DNA of 44,378 nucleotides, from the IMG/VR virus record IMGVR_UViG_3300027771_000030, positions 1 to 44,378 of that record; one strand, given 5' to 3'. Made by a program: the position numbers and the translations under genes. Source of the DNA: a virus. A model generated the notes under the pieces. The model saw nothing but the letters and a program-made list of their open reading frames with translations, searched no databases and had not been told where the DNA came from. How positions within the stretch are numbered: position 1 is the first letter of the stretch; the number at the start of each line of letters is the position of its first letter. Shown here one piece after another: positions 33,181-42,121 of this stretch.

Positions 33181-36100
33181 ATGGAAGAATTATATAACGC
33201 ACTTGTTGAACAAGGAAAATACACAAAGTCTTTTGAAGATTTTAAAGCACAGTTTAGTGCGCCTGAAAAAACTAAAATGCTTTACGAGTCATTAAGTAGT
33301 TCGGGGGATTATACTAAATCTTTTGAAAAATTTACTTCTCAATTTGGTTTTACTGAAAAAAAAAATCAAGTCGATACTCCTTCAGGTGGTCAAGAGGAAG
33401 TTACGGAATCCATTACAGAAACGGAAACAATTCCTGGCTCTTCGGATTCTTTAGAAGAACAAGATGATTCACCCGTAATACAAGATGACAGCTCTGATTC
33501 AGTCCCATTTGTTGAATTTCCTGTCGTAGAGGAAGAGATTGAACCTTTAATTCCTGATGCACCTAATAGAAAGGGTGTGTTAAATAATGAAGACGGAAGT
33601 GTGTCTACTCATAAAATGAAGACCGAAACCGATGGTCAGGGCAATTGGTTTTCATTCCCTACAGTATTTCAAAATGAAGACGGAAGTTTTGTTGACATGT
33701 CTGAAGAAGCAGAACAAGACTGGGAGCCTGTATATGAAGAAGCCAAAAAGAGAGGAGAAGTTTCAGATTTTGGAACAGATAAGGAGTCTGCGATTTCATA
33801 TGGAAAAGGTTCATGGAAGCCTTCATATGATTCTAAGAAACAAAACAAACTGCTATTAGATTCAGGTTATTTAGCTTATGAAGAAGAGACCTCAGAATAT
33901 GCAAATGTAACTGATACTATTGATTTTGACAAAGAAGGTGTAACCCGAAACATAATACCAGAAAGGGAATATGGATTTATTAATCCAGAGACAGGTCAAA
34001 AAGAACTTAAGAAAGCATCAGAGCTTAGTCCAGAATTATTAGAAGCTGTTGAAACATACGACACTGCAACTAATGATGTTGAAAATCCAAATTACTTAGA
34101 TGTTGATCTTGATGAGGGAGAAGTTGGAAATGCTAACTCATTTTTAAGAGGCGTTATTGAAAAAGATGGCGGAAATGTAACAGATTATTTGAAGTGGGAA
34201 AAGAAAAATACTAGGAACGAAACTGGTGTATATAAGTGGATGAAGAATGTGCTACTTACCGAAGAACCTGAAAAGTTTTTTGAACAAAAAAATTATTATG
34301 AAAAAGTTCAATCATATAAAGCTGCACAACTCAATCAAATTGCTAAGAGATTAGCTAAAAACGAAGCACAACTATCTCTGACCTCTGACCCTAAACAGAT
34401 AAAAGAATTAAAAAGTGAAGGAAAGGAATTAGTAAAAGAATTTAAAACAAAAGCCAAGAGTATTTCTACTACAATTAATGATTTTCCTGATTTTAAAAAA
34501 GAAACAGAGGACACTGACTTAAGAAGAAGGAAAGCTATGTATGAGGCCGCTCAGGAAGGTGGAGCAGCTGAAGGAGGTCAAGGATTAGTTGAAATACTTG
34601 CTACCGGAGGAAATTCTTTAGCTGGTTTTGGTCTTGATTTTTTAGCTTCTGTACCTGCTTTTTTTGACCAAAGGATTGCAACTATAGGAAAGGGAGATGA
34701 TAAGTTTGATGATAAAGGTTTTTTAAAAGGTCTTGAAGAAATGTTTACTGACAGTAAGGTGGCTCTTGAAACATCAACTGGAGCAGTAAAAAGAAGTGCT
34801 TTTTTAGACGGAAAGCCAGTTCTTAGTTTAGGAAAAGAATATATTGTTGATGAAAACGGAACAGTATACGATGCGAATACAAACATAAGGATGGACGGGA
34901 TTATTTCTCCTGAAAAAATAAAAGAAATACAAACTTTATCTAAAGATGTTACAGAGACTGTAACTAATTGGACAGGAGGTTCTGTAGCTCAAGGAGGTGT
35001 AGGTATGCTTGTACACCTATACGGCTTAATTAGAACATCAGGAAAAGTAACAAAGAAACTAGGTTTCAAAGGCCCAAAAGGAGCTGGTTTAGGAATGGGA
35101 CTTACTTCTTTTGCAAGTGGTATTACGGGGAATGTTGAGGACGTAAGGTCTCAGCTAGTGGCTTCAGGTATGTCTGAAAAAGAAGCTATGGATATAGCTG
35201 TAAATGCAGGTCAGGCCATATCTACTTTAGATGGTATATTTTCTGGATTAGCAGGTGGTAATCAAAAACTACTAACAGGGTTTACAGGAGTTAAAGAGCA
35301 AATAAAAAACTTAGCAGTAAAAGAAGGTACAAAATTCACAGTTAAACAACTTGTAGATAAGGGTAAGGGTTTGTTAAAAGAAAACTTCAAAGAGGTTGTT
35401 ATTGAAGAACTTCCAGTTTATGCTTCTGAAAAGGGAATAAACTACTTGGTAAACAGACATATTGGAAATGAGGTATTAAATGATAAGATAACAAAAGCAG
35501 GTATAATGGAGACAGTAGTTATGACTGTAGGGGCTACATCTGGTTTAGGAAGCAGAAAGTTGTTGTCAGGAAACAGAAGGTCTGACCTAGTTAGGCTTGC
35601 AGCGGCAAATGTAAAAGACCTACAATCTACATTAGATGTTTTGGTTAAAGAAGGTTCTTTAACTGAAAAGGAGTCTTCAGACGCATATACAGAGATTTAT
35701 AATATGCAGTCAGCAGAGTTAAAAACTCAAGGAACTATAAAGGTTTCTGAAAACTTAGAGCCTGCATCTGACTTATTAACTCAAAGACAAAATTTAATAA
35801 ACAAAAAACAGGGACTAGAAGGCCCGGGTAAAGATCGCATTGATAAACAAATAGCAGCTGTAGACCAGCAACTAGATGCTCTTTATAAAAAAGACGAATT
35901 ACAGGTTCAAGAAGAATTAACTAAACAAAAAGAAGAAGATGCCATTTCAAAGCCAAGCACAGCAATAGAGATTTCATTCCCGTCAAATCCGTATTATTTT
36001 GAATATGAATCAGAACAAGACATACCTAATAAATTATTAGGTATTGTACCTATTTCTAAATCAGAAATCGAAGTTGATGGTAAAAAGAAAATAAAATTAA

Positions 36101-39100
36101 CATTTAGCGGTCAGCAGTTAATTGACGCAGGACTTGCTACTAGCCCAAAAACAGAAACAGATGCCATTTCAAAGCCAAGCACAGAGGAGCAAGTGCTACA
36201 GGATGCTCCAACAAGCAAAAAAGAGGGGGGAGACTCCGAAGTGGAACTGCGACAAGTGGGAGAAGGAGACGTTGGACAAGTCACTACCGAAACGCAAGTC
36301 GAAGAAGGTGAAACGCAAGCCGATAAGCCTAGCGACACGACTACGGAGGGAGATGCTGAACAGTTAGTAGAACCTAACTCAACAGAGGAAGGTATGAGTG
36401 TGAACAAGGAAAGAGTAGACTCTATTGTTGATGGTATAGTTAAGAAAACAAAAAGCCGAAACGTAGGAGAACAAACAAATCCTCAAAAACTTGCTGATAA
36501 TGCAATAGAATATTTAAAAGGTTCTAAGTTATTTGAACAAGCAACAGACACGGAAAGAGAGACAATACTTAGAGATGTTAGCAAAAAGCTAGGAGTAGAA
36601 ATTAAAGCTCCTACTGCTAAAAAACTTTTAGGTATAAAAAGAATTGGGAAACCTAAAACTATTACAGTAAAAAGTGACTATGCTGCAATGAAGAAAGATC
36701 TTCAGAAAGAATCGAAGGTTGCTAGAGATGCTAAGAACGATGTAAACAAAAGAAGAAAAGGTTTACAAGGGGCTATAGATTTGGTTTTGAAAACAGGTAA
36801 TATTACAACTAAAAAAGCAAACTCATTACTTAAAAAAGTTTCTAATGTAAATTTATATAACGCCAAGAAAGTTCAAGACGTAATAGATTTTACTACAAGA
36901 GCCATGAATGATGCTGAGTATTCTAATAAGTTAGATAAGGCTAAGAAACTTCAGGCATCTATTAAGAAAAAATTAAAGGGTAAAGAGGCTGGACTTTCTG
37001 ACGCTGCAAAGAAATTTACCCAAGTAAATCCAAGCAATGTAAACGATATTGATACATATTTAGAAAAAGCATCTGAAATTAGTAATGGTCTTAAGCCAAC
37101 TAGGAAACCATCTAAGGGGAAACTTAAAGTAAGTAAGCCTTTTGATATTAAAAAAATTGAGGAGTATTCAAAAAAAGAAACTGAATTAGAAGCAGAAAGA
37201 AACTATGAGTTAGCCAAAGAGTCATTTCAAGAATTAACAGGGCTAGAGCCAGGGGACTTAACTCTTGACCAAATTAAAGAGATGTTGTACGAGGTAGACG
37301 GTTCAACAACCACTTCTGAGGCAGATACAAAAACTCTTAAAGAAAAAGAGGCGGCAATTGATAAAGCAGCAAATAACGCTTTTAAAAACACTAAGATAAA
37401 TATAAAGGAAGCTATTAAGTCAGGGGATATGGAGCTTAGTAAATCCCAAAAAACTTTGATTGGTAATTTCTTAAATATGGACTTAAGTGTAATGACTACC
37501 AAGCAAAAATTGGAGGCATTAGATTCAATTGTTAATTTTGAACTGAACCAGTCTACAGGGGGAATGGAGGCTTCTTTTAAGCAGCAAGTTGGTAATAGTA
37601 AAATTAATAGTTTAGAAAATAAAGGAGTTAAAAGTGCTGACAACAAATCATTATTTGGTTTAGGTAAATTTTGGAACAAACAAATATCCACTTTACCTAA
37701 TGTATTTGAACTTACATTTAAGTCTCAACAGAAAGGGAGAATGGTTATGGATGCTTTAGGACTTGACGGAATAATAAACGGTAGCGCAAAGGCTCAAAAA
37801 GAAGCAGCTAAAACAGAGAAAGATTATGCAGATACATTTGCAAAAAAGAAAATGCAAGACGGTATATACTTTGACGAATTTAATGATACTGAAAGAAGTA
37901 TATTAGCAGATGTAAGGAGATTTACTCCAGGTAAAGAGCAAAAGGAATTTGAAGATAGTAAGAATCTTATTAAGCAAACTTACGAAAGACTTATGGCTTC
38001 AGGAGACAAGTTAAAAGTTAAAAAGGGTGAGATTGTTAAAGCTCAATATGACAAACTTATAAAGGACTCTAACTCTATAGCGGACGTTGAAAGTAAAGCA
38101 GACCCTGCAAATTTAGATGGAGTAAAATATGTTACTGAAATTTGGGCTGAAAAATATAACGAATTAGCTGATACGTCCTTGAACGTATATAACAAGAATC
38201 TAGGAAAAGACACTAACTATACCCCTAGAAATATTCAAAAATTAAAGCAACCAAAAGCAGAAGATGTAGATATAACACAACCTGTTTTTAATCCTGAAGG
38301 AAATAAAAGAAAAAGTGCTTACGACAAAAAAACAGGAGTTTTAAAAGAAGCTACTAAACCTGGGGCTCTTGAGGCAGGAGATGTATTAAATTTAAGTTTT
38401 GATGCTCAGAACATGAGTAATTATAAAGCTGCTTTAACTGATATATATACAGCCCCTTCTATACAACAAGTGAAAGGAGCTAGAGAGTCAAAATCTTTTA
38501 ACGAAGTTTTTACAAATGAATCAGCAAAAGAAATAATTAATGACAGAATAAATAGTTATGTAGATTCTAAACGAGGTAAAAAATATGTTGATGGTTCAAC
38601 AAAAAGAACTTTAAATCGTTTGAATAAGGTTGCTACATTAGGTGTATCTAGAGTTTTAGGTGGGCCAACTCAGTTTGTAAAACAAGTAGTTCCTATTTTT
38701 AACACAATGTTTAATGCAGGTCTCAGCAATACATTAAAAGGATCTAAGTTAATTTTTGATGCTGAGGTTCAAAAGGCTATAGACAATTCAGGCTTACCTA
38801 TTGCTAACAGGGGAATACAATCTCAATCAGATATTGAAAATGCTGATAGTAGAATTAAAAAGAAAGCACAGACAAAAGGAGGTAGAGTAATTGACGCTGC
38901 TGATTCAATAAATAAAAAGACTCTTGAAGCTTTCTTGGTGTATCCCGATGTTCAGACAGCAAGAGCTTCTTTTATTGCTTATTATATTCAGCAAGTAAAA
39001 AAAGATGGAGGAGATACTACTAATATTGATTGGTCTAAACCATTAGATAAAAAAGCTGCACAGTATGCACAGCAACAAGTGGATAGGCAACAAAATACAT

Positions 39101-40128
39101 CTGACCAAGACCTTCAAGGAGATTTGTTTACTGACCAAAGATTTTACCCACAACTAGTTCGTAAAACATTATTCCCTTTTGCAAACTTCTTGTTGAATCA
39201 AAAGACAAGAATGTATTCAGATATAAATACTTTAATTAATAACCCAACTGCTCTTCCAGGTGATAGGACTAGAGCGCTTAAGTCATTAGGGGGTTTAGGT
39301 GTAGAAACGGTAATGTTTAATGCTATTGGTTTAGGAATAACTCAAGCATTAGCTGCTGCCGCAAGATTAATATCAGGAGAAGAAGAAGACCCAAATTTAA
39401 ATAGATATGCTAATAAAAGAGCAAGGGAAGAAAAGAGAGATAAAGAGTTTAGTCAAAGATTAATAGGTAGGGGTGGAAATGCATTAGCAGATGTTCTTGT
39501 TCCAATACCTATTTTAAATGACGAAAGTCTAAATCAAATAAACGGATTAATGAGTTTATTTCAAGACGATGAGGATAATCCATTTCAGTTCTTTGCAAAG
39601 ACAGATAAAAAAATAATTGACATGTTAGGTACGTTGGGAATAGGAGGAAAGAAAGCAGTACTACTTGCTGATATGATTGAAACAATTGTTACAGGGAAAA
39701 AAACTAGTGTTTTTATGGGTAGAGAGAGCAGTGCCGAAATAGACCCTGAAAAATTAAACGCCTTAAAAATGACTACTATGGCTTATGCTATGCATTTAAT
39801 TGGAGTTCCTGTTTTAAATTCAAGCGAAGTAGGATATGTTGCTGAAAGAGCTTTTAAAGATATAGGTAAATCAAGAGAAATAGAAAAGAAAGTTGACTAC
39901 ATTGTAGAGGCTGAAGCTGTACTAAATGAGAGGGGTATTGAAAATCCTTCTCAACAAATGATAGATAATGAAGCAAAGCAATTAAAAAGAATAGGTCAAG
40001 GTAAGGAGCGAAAAGCTGTGAAAAGTAATAGCAAAAGTAAAGATGATAAATCTTTTTCACCAGCTTCTTTTGGTGATGAAAAAGGAAAAAATAAAAGTGG
40101 AAAATCGTTTAATCCTAAATCTTTTTAA
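33181..40128 (+). CDS. Giant internal virion protein (2315 aa)
   Basis: By order this is the largest ejection protein. Residues 1-60 hold two copies of LYxxLxxxGxYTKSFExFxxQF. Residues 125-225 have NEDGSVSTHKM, GNWFSFPTVFQ and RGEVSDFGTDKESAISYGKG, a domain seen in other Bacteroidetes phage virion proteins. Two less polar segments occur at about 470-500 and 600-625. The middle (about 920-1070) is an acidic, low-complexity linker with a duplicated DAISKPST. The second half is helical and Lys-rich. No lysozyme motif or RNA-polymerase DxDGD motif could be seen. A different small protein is encoded out of frame at 36161-36367. Confidence 0.75.
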   Translation: MEELYNALVEQGKYTKSFEDFKAQFSAPEKTKMLYESLSSSGDYTKSFEKFTSQFGFTEKKNQVDTPSGGQEEVTESITETETIPGSSDSLEEQDDSPVIQDDSSDSVPFVEFPVVEEEIEPLIPDAPNRKGVLNNEDGSVSTHKMKTETDGQGNWFSFPTVFQNEDGSFVDMSEEAEQDWEPVYEEAKKRGEVSDFGTDKESAISYGKGSWKPSYDSKKQNKLLLDSGYLAYEEETSEYANVTDTIDFDKEGVTRNIIPEREYGFINPETGQKELKKASELSPELLEAVETYDTATNDVENPNYLDVDLDEGEVGNANSFLRGVIEKDGGNVTDYLKWEKKNTRNETGVYKWMKNVLLTEEPEKFFEQKNYYEKVQSYKAAQLNQIAKRLAKNEAQLSLTSDPKQIKELKSEGKELVKEFKTKAKSISTTINDFPDFKKETEDTDLRRRKAMYEAAQEGGAAEGGQGLVEILATGGNSLAGFGLDFLASVPAFFDQRIATIGKGDDKFDDKGFLKGLEEMFTDSKVALETSTGAVKRSAFLDGKPVLSLGKEYIVDENGTVYDANTNIRMDGIISPEKIKEIQTLSKDVTETVTNWTGGSVAQGGVGMLVHLYGLIRTSGKVTKKLGFKGPKGAGLGMGLTSFASGITGNVEDVRSQLVASGMSEKEAMDIAVNAGQAISTLDGIFSGLAGGNQKLLTGFTGVKEQIKNLAVKEGTKFTVKQLVDKGKGLLKENFKEVVIEELPVYASEKGINYLVNRHIGNEVLNDKITKAGIMETVVMTVGATSGLGSRKLLSGNRRSDLVRLAAANVKDLQSTLDVLVKEGSLTEKESSDAYTEIYNMQSAELKTQGTIKVSENLEPASDLLTQRQNLINKKQGLEGPGKDRIDKQIAAVDQQLDALYKKDELQVQEELTKQKEEDAISKPSTAIEISFPSNPYYFEYESEQDIPNKLLGIVPISKSEIEVDGKKKIKLTFSGQQLIDAGLATSPKTETDAISKPSTEEQVLQDAPTSKKEGGDSEVELRQVGEGDVGQVTTETQVEEGETQADKPSDTTTEGDAEQLVEPNSTEEGMSVNKERVDSIVDGIVKKTKSRNVGEQTNPQKLADNAIEYLKGSKLFEQATDTERETILRDVSKKLGVEIKAPTAKKLLGIKRIGKPKTITVKSDYAAMKKDLQKESKVARDAKNDVNKRRKGLQGAIDLVLKTGNITTKKANSLLKKVSNVNLYNAKKVQDVIDFTTRAMNDAEYSNKLDKAKKLQASIKKKLKGKEAGLSDAAKKFTQVNPSNVNDIDTYLEKASEISNGLKPTRKPSKGKLKVSKPFDIKKIEEYSKKETELEAERNYELAKESFQELTGLEPGDLTLDQIKEMLYEVDGSTTTSEADTKTLKEKEAAIDKAANNAFKNTKINIKEAIKSGDMELSKSQKTLIGNFLNMDLSVMTTKQKLEALDSIVNFELNQSTGGMEASFKQQVGNSKINSLENKGVKSADNKSLFGLGKFWNKQISTLPNVFELTFKSQQKGRMVMDALGLDGIINGSAKAQKEAAKTEKDYADTFAKKKMQDGIYFDEFNDTERSILADVRRFTPGKEQKEFEDSKNLIKQTYERLMASGDKLKVKKGEIVKAQYDKLIKDSNSIADVESKADPANLDGVKYVTEIWAEKYNELADTSLNVYNKNLGKDTNYTPRNIQKLKQPKAEDVDITQPVFNPEGNKRKSAYDKKTGVLKEATKPGALEAGDVLNLSFDAQNMSNYKAALTDIYTAPSIQQVKGARESKSFNEVFTNESAKEIINDRINSYVDSKRGKKYVDGSTKRTLNRLNKVATLGVSRVLGGPTQFVKQVVPIFNTMFNAGLSNTLKGSKLIFDAEVQKAIDNSGLPIANRGIQSQSDIENADSRIKKKAQTKGGRVIDAADSINKKTLEAFLVYPDVQTARASFIAYYIQQVKKDGGDTTNIDWSKPLDKKAAQYAQQQVDRQQNTSDQDLQGDLFTDQRFYPQLVRKTLFPFANFLLNQKTRMYSDINTLINNPTALPGDRTRALKSLGGLGVETVMFNAIGLGITQALAAAARLISGEEEDPNLNRYANKRAREEKRDKEFSQRLIGRGGNALADVLVPIPILNDESLNQINGLMSLFQDDEDNPFQFFAKTDKKIIDMLGTLGIGGKKAVLLADMIETIVTGKKTSVFMGRESSAEIDPEKLNALKMTTMAYAMHLIGVPVLNSSEVGYVAERAFKDIGKSREIEKKVDYIVEAEAVLNERGIENPSQQMIDNEAKQLKRIGQGKERKAVKSNSKSKDDKSFSPASFGDEKGKNKSGKSFNPKSF
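35937..36184 (+). repeat. 26-base direct repeats 222 bases apart inside the giant gene
   Basis: The 26-base sequence beginning AGATGCCATTTCAAAG occurs identically at 35937-35962 and 36159-36184. In the giant frame it encodes DAISKPST. In the +1 frame it is the start (MPFQSQAQ) of the nested gene; in the first copy that frame stops after nine codons. The 196 bases between are AT-rich like the flanks. Confidence 0.85.
36161..36367 (+). CDS. Out-of-frame nested gene for a small basic 'FxSxAQRxxCY' protein (68 aa)
   Basis: In the +1 frame of the giant gene, an ATG starts MPFQSQAQRSKCYRMLQQAK, then KWNCDKWEKETLDKSLPKRK and a KKVKRK tail, and ends at TAG 36365. This is the pattern (MPF.S.AQR..CY..., W.C..WE..T, LP.RK) of a small stand-alone basic phage protein family, kin in style to the 3.1-5.4 kb array. 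The giant frame here reads a bland Glu/Thr/Gly linker. Bases 36181-36360 have 95 G or C in 180 (53%), against about 25% in 36001-36060 and about 32% in 36421-36480. Either a genuine overprinted gene or a former gene captured in another frame. Confidence 0.45.
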   Translation: MPFQSQAQRSKCYRMLQQAKKRGETPKWNCDKWEKETLDKSLPKRKSKKVKRKPISLATRLRREMLNS

Positions 40129-40225
40129 CCTTATCAATTAACTGTTGTAGTTTTCTAATTAAAGAGAAGTTGGGTTTATCTTTCAACTTCTCTTTTAGTA
40201 TTTGGTCTCTAATTTGTTCAGTCAT
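40115..40225 (-). CDS. Possible micro-protein at the convergent junction (36 aa)
   Basis: A 36-residue reverse frame (MTEQIRDQILKEKLKDKP then helix and KVKKI) that starts within the previous gene's stop region, overlaps the giant gene end by 14 bases and runs through the hairpin terminator. The helix-like composition is acceptable, but the terminator inside it weakens the case. Confidence 0.3.
   Translation of the reverse strand: MTEQIRDQILKEKLKDKPNFSLIRKLQQLIDKVKKI
40161..40195. terminator. Hairpin terminator between convergent blocks
   Basis: AAAGAGAAGTTG (40161-40172) pairs perfectly over 12 bases with CAACTTCTCTTT (40184-40195) around an 11-base loop. T follows on the + strand, and a weaker T-rich flank follows on the - strand, so it may act in both directions. 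Confidence 0.75.
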
Positions 40226-40349
40226 TTAGTTTTTTTATTTTCTCTGTTTTTTTAACTGAATAACCGTTACGTCTTAAAAGATCTGTAGCCGTTTTTAGTT
40301 CCCTTTGTTTTACTCTGTAGTGTTCAAATATTGAATTGCTTATTGCCAT
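40218..40349 (-). CDS. Small basic helical protein (43 aa)
   Basis: A 43-residue reverse frame, AISNSIFEHYRVKQRELKTA, then TDLLRRNGYSVKKTEKIKK. It predicts two short helices and a basic tail and could bind nucleic acid. It is the last likely gene of the leftward block before the terminator and begins 15 bases after the metallophosphoesterase stop. I do not recognise a family. Confidence 0.5.
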   Translation of the reverse strand: MAISNSIFEHYRVKQRELKTATDLLRRNGYSVKKTEKIKKLND

Positions 40350-40364
40350 TTTATAGAATTTAAA

Positions 40365-41396
40365 TTAAAATATATGTGTTAGTCTTGCTACTTGTCCATG
40401 ATCCATTGAGTGAATAAATCCTTCTACTGCTTTTACTCCTCCTATCCCATATCCTTTTCTGTGATGCCAGGAGTCTGTTCCGCTTGGAGACCTCAACGAT
40501 TCAACGGTAATACCATGATAGTCTTTACTAGACTTGTGGTGTATGTGGTGTGTGTAAACATAACGATGTTTCGTTTCTGCCCACCACTGAGGAAACTCAT
40601 TAGCCATTATAAGGGGTAAATCAGCCTGCTTCGCTCCATCTCCGTGTGTTGTTCCGATTAAGTTTTTACCGTACTTAAAACCCTTCCTATGGGCTATTGA
40701 GCAGTCAAATGTAATGTTATTGTTTTTCCTGAACCATGACTGTATAGAATCTGATAACATAAAACCTGATATGTAATCGTGGTTACTTGGGTTATACACA
40801 AAATGTATGTCTGCTATTGAAAGCAATGACTCAAGTACATCTACATAAAGTTTTTTTGCTGTAAGGAAGTTCTCGTACCACATTCCATCTGTGTCTTGTG
40901 GTGTTCCTGCTGTTGTCTTTCGGTGTGGTTCATCGATGTGAAGGATATCATTACCTCCTACAAATAATATCTTGTCTATATTAAAACCATTTGCTTTTTG
41001 AATTATACCCTGTATTCCTTCCTTCACTCTTCTTACTGCTATCTGTGAGTTATACTCTTCTCCAGTCTCAAATGATGATGCTAGTTTTCCGATATGTATA
41101 TCGGCAGGGTCTATAACTAATAGGTGTGGATCTTCTTGTTTTGTTCTTTTTATTTTAGGATAAGAAGGGGAGTGCTTATCCATTGACTTAATGATATCTT
41201 CTCTTACTTTGTCTAGAGATACACCATTGTTTTTTACATGAAGTGAAAAGCTTTTTCCTTTATACCAGTAATGATTAACATCACTTAGTGGTATTCCATT
41301 AGTGTCGCATTCTACTTTTAAGGCTCTGTGAGTGCTTATTATTTCGTTCTCTTCCTCAGTAAGCCTGGGCCTAAATTCTGGTTTATTGTTTTCCAT
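40365..41396 (-). CDS. Calcineurin-like metallophosphoesterase (343 aa)
   Basis: A two-metal phosphoesterase, probably acting on DNA or nucleotides. Motifs in order: DPADIHIGK (96-104) with D99 and H101, GGND (147-150), NPSNHD (202-207) with the N-H pair, GTTHGDG (248-254) and THHIHH (282-287). The spacing fits the family used by SbcD/Mre11-like nucleases, but no partner ATPase gene is visible, so a stand-alone phage nuclease or phosphodiesterase is more likely. The N-terminal 90 residues are an extra helical and strand region without assignment. A weak TATTTTG sits about 14 bases before the start. Confidence 0.85.
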   Translation of the reverse strand: MENNKPEFRPRLTEEENEIISTHRALKVECDTNGIPLSDVNHYWYKGKSFSLHVKNNGVSLDKVREDIIKSMDKHSPSYPKIKRTKQEDPHLLVIDPADIHIGKLASSFETGEEYNSQIAVRRVKEGIQGIIQKANGFNIDKILFVGGNDILHIDEPHRKTTAGTPQDTDGMWYENFLTAKKLYVDVLESLLSIADIHFVYNPSNHDYISGFMLSDSIQSWFRKNNNITFDCSIAHRKGFKYGKNLIGTTHGDGAKQADLPLIMANEFPQWWAETKHRYVYTHHIHHKSSKDYHGITVESLRSPSGTDSWHHRKGYGIGGVKAVEGFIHSMDHGQVARLTHIF

Positions 41397-41429
41397 GTTT
41401 ATAAATATACAAAATAAAAAGCAATTATT

Positions 41430-41810
41430 TTAATCTACTAAACACAAAAGCTCTTCGTTTAACTTCTCTATCTTATAAAGTATCTCTTCTCTCCTTGTGA
41501 GATCAGGTGTAGAAGTAATAAATTCTACCTCCTCTAGAGTCTTTTGATATGTAATATTTAGAAGCTTATCAATCTTAATTATATTTTCAAATGTTTTTAT
41601 TGCATATATAATAGTGGCGTGATCTCTTTCAGCCATATCTCCTATTGCTTGGTATGTTAACAGGAATTTATTTCTTAATACACAAAAAAATATTCTCCTA
41701 GAATCCACATACTCTCTTCTCCTTGTTTTTTGAAACATATCGATAACACGCATTTCTTGTTCAATAAATGTTTTTATTTTACTAATTTGATTTAATTCTT
41801 TTGATGTCAT
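41430..41810 (-). CDS. Stand-alone DnaA domain IV-like DNA-binding protein (126 aa)
   Basis: Residues 33-75 contain EYVDSRRIFFCVLRNKF, LTYQAIGDMAERDHATIIYA. The last nine (RDHATIIYA, 62-70) match the DnaA signature RDHSTVIHA, whose helix-turn-helix reads the DnaA box. No AAA+ domain precedes it (the whole protein has 126 residues), so it cannot be an initiator ATPase. It could recognise phage or host DnaA boxes, either to start replication, compete with host DnaA, or regulate transcription. The C-terminal 50 residues are a coiled-coil-like helix. It overlaps the next upstream gene by four bases. Confidence 0.8.
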   Translation of the reverse strand: MTSKELNQISKIKTFIEQEMRVIDMFQKTRRREYVDSRRIFFCVLRNKFLLTYQAIGDMAERDHATIIYAIKTFENIIKIDKLLNITYQKTLEEVEFITSTPDLTRREEILYKIEKLNEELLCLVD

Positions 41811-42121
41811 TTTATATGAAGGTTTTGATTTATGTCACTTAAATATTGGTCAAGTGTTATTTGAAATATATCTATAAGAATACAAGATGAATTCTTATTT
41901 CTTTTAGAATAAGAAAACGTAAAGAATGTTGGGGAATTTTCATCATCGTGAACAACCCCTGATTTTATTTTCATCTTTCCTTTTGTTGCAGGTAACCCAA
42001 CTTGAGTATCTATCTGATCTGCTATTTTTATCTTGGTTTGTGTTTCAAACAAATGCATTTGCATTAAAAATTGTTCTTCTACTTCAAACTCATCCTCTAT
42101 ATACTTCTGTTCTGACTCCAT
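41807..42121 (-). CDS. Unknown acidic protein (104 aa)
   Basis: The first 25 residues are strongly acidic and helical (SEQKYIEDEFEVEEQFLMQ), then a beta-like SPTFFTFSYSKR and a C-terminal helix. I do not recognise a family. The ATG at 42121 lies within the VRR-NUC gene (32-base overlap); a later Met at residue 20 or 22 would remove the overlap but also the acidic N-terminus. The four-base overlap with the next gene suggests coupling. Confidence 0.55.
   Translation of the reverse strand: MESEQKYIEDEFEVEEQFLMQMHLFETQTKIKIADQIDTQVGLPATKGKMKIKSGVVHDDENSPTFFTFSYSKRNKNSSCILIDIFQITLDQYLSDINQNLHIK

Noticed and set aside
36111-36407. A 98-codon reverse frame, Ser/Cys/Val-rich, opposite the GC spike
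   Set aside because: It is a by-product of the GC-rich segment. Unlike the +1 frame on the same stretch, it shows no family pattern, only runs of Ser and Cys.
33181-40128. Giant virion RNA polymerase as in N4 or crAss-like phages
   Set aside because: The DxDGD-type metal motif and other polymerase motifs were not seen in the 2315-residue protein.
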